64,000 nt of DNA from a marine bacterium B5-7 (lineage in GTDB: Bacteria; Pseudomonadota; Gammaproteobacteria; Arenicellales; CAJQKF01), in the NCBI GenBank assembly GCA_021604525.1, contig BQJD01000009.1, forward strand, positions 62,001-126,000. Reading direction: 5' to 3'. The translations under genes were made by a program, and so were the position numbers. The notes beneath the pieces are model-generated. The model did not search any database. It was not told the DNA's origin and saw only the letters and a program-made list of their open reading frames with translations. How positions within the stretch are numbered: the first letter of the stretch is position 1; each line of letters begins with the position of its first letter. Positions 61,713-64,000 of the stretch are shown here, piece by piece.

Positions 61713-62094
61713 TTACAGTTCTTCTGGAAATGGAACATCGAAATCCAACGATCGTCAGCTTGATGGGCCTCTCTATTCGCTTGAGCGTTTAATCGCTGTG
61801 GCAAACAACAAGAAGGCTTATATCGTAAATGATCGAGCGATTCAGGATATTGAGAATCTCGGTTGGGACAATAGCGATGTTTGTAGATTGGTCTGTCATT
61901 TAGAGGACAAGCATTACCACGGCTCTGAGAGATGTCAGACAAGTAATCAAATGTCTGTGGACTGTGATGCCTACGTAATCGAGCGAATTGAGACCACTGA
62001 ATTCGGAAATAGCATATGCGCCCGCTACTACCTGAAACTCGCGTTAACTAAATCTGGCAATCTTCTTCTCATTGTTAGTTGTCATCTTTCTTAG
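61705..62094 (+). CDS. mqsR: MqsR-like toxin (RNA interferase)
   Basis: This 129-aa protein matches the MqsR family: YSLERLIAVANNKKAYIVND, the conserved GWDNSDVCRLVCHLEDKHYHG helix and strands, and a late YYLKLALTKSG segment with the catalytic-site lysine/tyrosine region. MqsR cleaves mRNA at GCU-type sites. It is eight to nine bases in front of the antitoxin gene. Confidence 0.8.
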   Translation: MVSYSSSGNGTSKSNDRQLDGPLYSLERLIAVANNKKAYIVNDRAIQDIENLGWDNSDVCRLVCHLEDKHYHGSERCQTSNQMSVDCDAYVIERIETTEFGNSICARYYLKLALTKSGNLLLIVSCHLS

Positions 62095-62103
62095 GTTTTA
62101 ATC

Positions 62104-62718
62104 ATGTCCCGAAATAGAATCTGCCCGGTTTGCGATGCGAAGGGTCTTATTCAGAAGACAGTTTCTAGATCGCTTACTCATTCAGATGTTACAGAGGACG
62201 TTAGCGGCTTCCTTCGTTCTGTTTGCGAGAGTTGTGGGACTGTCTCAGTTGACCCCACGCAATCGCGACACAATAAGCGGCTGGTTCAAAAATTTAGAAA
62301 GAAAGCAGATGGTCTCCTTTTGGGGGAGCAGATATTAGCCATTCGGGAAAAATATCAAATAACTCAATTACAAGCCTCCAAGATGTTTGGGGGTGGGCCC
62401 GTCGCGTTCTCTAAGTATGAATCAGATGAAATTTCCCACAATAGATCGATGGACCTGTTATTAAGAATTGCTTCTGAATCACGGTTAGTATTTTGGCGTC
62501 TAGCCGAAATTGCAGGTATTAGCTGGTCAAAGGACTCGATGTCTTATGCTACCGGCCGATTTAAACCTGTAGAGAATAAAACACACAACACCAGGGTGTC
62601 GTTAATATCTGCAAATTCAGAGAGATATACATTCGCAGAGCTAAATACTGACATTGCCGCCAATTCTGATCAATATAGTAACTTGAGTCGCGATGAAACC
62701 CAGTCTGCTACAGCTTAG
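62104..62718 (+). CDS. mqsA: MqsA-like antitoxin with long C-terminal extension
   Basis: This 204-aa protein has an N-terminal zinc domain (CPVCDAKG and CESCGTVS), and an XRE-type HTH (EKYQITQLQASKMFGGGPVAF, SKYESDE). The typical MqsA ends near residue 135; here about 65 extra residues follow, ending hydrophilic. In toxin-antitoxin-chaperone systems such tails are the chaperone addiction (ChAD) segment. It overlaps the SecB-like gene by 26 bases. Confidence 0.82.
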   Translation: MSRNRICPVCDAKGLIQKTVSRSLTHSDVTEDVSGFLRSVCESCGTVSVDPTQSRHNKRLVQKFRKKADGLLLGEQILAIREKYQITQLQASKMFGGGPVAFSKYESDEISHNRSMDLLLRIASESRLVFWRLAEIAGISWSKDSMSYATGRFKPVENKTHNTRVSLISANSERYTFAELNTDIAANSDQYSNLSRDETQSATA

Positions 62719-63217
62719 GCACTATAAATTAGAACTGCTTAATATCGAGCCGAGTAGCAAATTCGCATCTGATTCAGAGGACGTTTATCCTGACTTCGAG
62801 CATGCGGATTTCGTTGCAAGTATCGGATTCGGAAAACGGGCTGACGAGGAGAACGAAACCGACTTTGCGGTTCGGCTCGAATTGTCCTGCTCCCCTGCGG
62901 TAGGAAAGATATTCCCATATTCGTTCTCAATCGCTGCTTTAGGCTTTGTATCGCTAGCAAGGACGGAGGGACTCAACAATGACCCAGCCAAGCTTGCTGC
63001 CGTAAACGGTCTTGGTCTGTTATATGGTGCGATGAGAGAACTGATGTTACTTATTACTGGACGGTTTGAGAACGGCCCCATCATGTTGCCCAGCGTCAAC
63101 TTCATCGACGCTGGGGAAGAAGTTGTAATGCAGTACGAGAAGGATAAGGAAGCTGCGGAATTAGATCGAAAAATAAGGCCGAAGAAAAAGCTATCCAGAA
63201 AAAAGAGCCGTAACTAA
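62693..63217 (+). CDS. SecB-like chaperone of a toxin-antitoxin-chaperone module
   Basis: This 174-aa protein resembles SecB-like TAC chaperones: a strand-rich first half and the conserved VNGLGLLYGAMRELMLLITG then IMLPSVNF. The end is lysine- and arginine-rich. It probably folds the antitoxin and protects it; the general SecB is usually encoded elsewhere, so this is unlikely to be the export chaperone. Confidence 0.72.
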   Translation: MKPSLLQLRHYKLELLNIEPSSKFASDSEDVYPDFEHADFVASIGFGKRADEENETDFAVRLELSCSPAVGKIFPYSFSIAALGFVSLARTEGLNNDPAKLAAVNGLGLLYGAMRELMLLITGRFENGPIMLPSVNFIDAGEEVVMQYEKDKEAAELDRKIRPKKKLSRKKSRN

Positions 63218-63319
63218 ACTTTTGCAACTGCCTACTATTAAGGAGTACAGGAAGGATTGACATATCTCGACTGGAACACTCCAACAGCATAACTGTTGTA
63301 TTGATTCATTTCATTCTTC

Positions 63320-63670
63320 TCACCAGTGCAACATCCCCTGGTAGTCCTGTGTACCATGCTCAGATAATAGCTGCGCATCGGCTTCCAGCTTCTTGGCTAT
63401 CGGTATCATACTGAACAGGCGATATTTCACCGCCTCTGAGGCTTTGGAAGGCTCAAGTGCATTGATATCCTCTAGATAGTCGTTAATCGCCCCTAAGGAC
63501 TCTCTAGCCATCGACACGAGGTCTCTGGCATCTTGTTTCGTGAGCGGTCGCAACCTTGTTTTTTCATCGTCTTCATAAAGACAGTCACACGCAATCAGGG
63601 CTGACTCAACATAGAGCATACCTGGTTGCTTCTGAACGGGAACGATTACGGCCCTTGGGTCTTCATTCAT
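63320..63670 (-). CDS. Unrecognised 116-aa protein
   Basis: I do not recognise this protein. It is mostly helical, has a pair of cysteines (ALIACDCLYEDD), and is not membrane-bound. Convergent with the TAC module, it may belong to an island behind the tRNA. Confidence 0.5.
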   Translation of the reverse strand: MNEDPRAVIVPVQKQPGMLYVESALIACDCLYEDDEKTRLRPLTKQDARDLVSMARESLGAINDYLEDINALEPSKASEAVKYRLFSMIPIAKKLEADAQLLSEHGTQDYQGMLHW

Positions 63671-63766
63671 ACGCTGATTTTACAGCAGATGTATGCATTC
63701 AGCCTCCATAAGAAACGGCGGCCAACCGAAGTCAGCCGCCGTCAAAGCATCTAATCGTGGTCTCGA

Positions 63767-64000
63767 TTAAAATGATGTCGATAGAGTTCCATCTTTGTGT
63801 TTCTTTCCTCGCTCCAAGGTCTGCTTGGCCGTTTGCTCGTAGGTCTGGGCTACGTTAACCAACTCAACCAATATCTGTATAGCTGTACCCAGATCATCAG
63901 CATAAAGGTCTGTTGCAGGTTCCTCCGCCGCACGCCCCCAGGATAATGCAGAGCCAATACCATGCAGTCCCTGTAACGACCAATCGACGATTTCCCCGGC
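63767..64000 (-). CDS. Unrecognised protein, C-terminal part at window edge
   Basis: An open frame of 77 residues runs from the edge to a TAA at 63769-63767. It is a helix-rich fragment with ADDLGTAIQILVELVNVAQT and a basic end. Its N-terminal part lies outside the window. Confidence 0.4.
   Translation of the reverse strand, partial: AGEIVDWSLQGLHGIGSALSWGRAAEEPATDLYADDLGTAIQILVELVNVAQTYEQTAKQTLERGKKHKDGTLSTSF

Noticed and set aside
1-64000. CRISPR arrays, insertion sequences or rRNA
   Set aside because: I saw no regularly spaced repeats, transposase motifs or rRNA sequence; only one tRNA was found.

Overview
The window reads as chromosome of a Gram-negative bacterium of the Pseudomonadota, probably a gamma- or betaproteobacterium able to grow without oxygen. 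The reasons are an LPS-kinase-type gene, twin-arginine signals, a Thauera/Azoarcus-type class I benzoyl-CoA reductase operon, and an FNR/DNR-like box in front of a hemerythrin/DUF2249/NnrS-like module of the kind found in denitrifiers. I could not run any database search; family names come from motifs and recognised sequence patterns.

Left part (1-18.9 kb). After a truncated LPS-kinase-like gene, a methyltransferase and a few small genes comes an amino-acid locus on the minus strand: a type-3 binding protein, two HisQ/HisM permeases, a GlnQ-type ATPase, a small coupled ORF, an ornithine-cyclodeaminase-like enzyme and a divergent threonine-synthase-like enzyme. A DauR/YheO-type regulator and a HisN-like phosphatase run the opposite way. 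It is followed by a secreted M19 dipeptidase, a DUF533 protein, and a group containing a dual-specificity phosphatase, an ADP-ribosylglycohydrolase, a Tat-exported FecR-domain protein and a self-cleaving S74-domain protein.

Centre (18.9-49.5 kb). This is one large anaerobic aromatic catabolism locus. Minus strand, in transcription order: korA-korB (2-oxoacid:ferredoxin oxidoreductase), a rubrerythrin-like protein, an FlK-type thioesterase, padB-padC-padD (phenylacetyl-CoA:acceptor oxidoreductase type), a tungsten aldehyde oxidoreductase carrying a C-terminal MoaD/ThiS-like domain, a BzdR/BoxR-type regulator, and a five-gene Liv-type ABC importer. Divergently on the plus strand: had-oah-dch-bcrC-bcrB-bcrA-bcrD-fdx, two GNAT acetyltransferases and an SDR, then the hemerythrin/DUF2249/membrane-protein module under its own FNR-like box. 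A minus-strand operon of RidA, thioesterase and benzoate-CoA ligase closes the locus. Together these can import an aromatic acid, activate it or oxidise a phenylacetyl side chain to benzoyl-CoA, supply reduced ferredoxin, remove aromaticity with ATP, and open the ring to 3-hydroxypimelyl-CoA.

Right part (49.6-64 kb). Mixed single genes: a YkgJ Fe/Zn-binding protein, an amidase, an acetyltransferase, a CDF metal transporter, an EamA transporter broken by an apparent one-base deletion, a DenD-like dehydrogenase next to an enolase-superfamily racemase, a small kinase, a methyltransferase, a purple-acid-phosphatase-like enzyme and a second EamA transporter. A tRNA-Arg(ACG) follows, and directly behind it a MqsR-MqsA-SecB-like toxin-antitoxin-chaperone module with a palindromic operator over the toxin start codon. 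Two unrecognised genes end the window.

The most interesting points are the oxidoreductase-MoaD fusion, the pad/kor/bcr arrangement that could feed ferredoxin directly to ring reduction, the acetyltransferases inside the bcr operon, and the tripartite toxin module.
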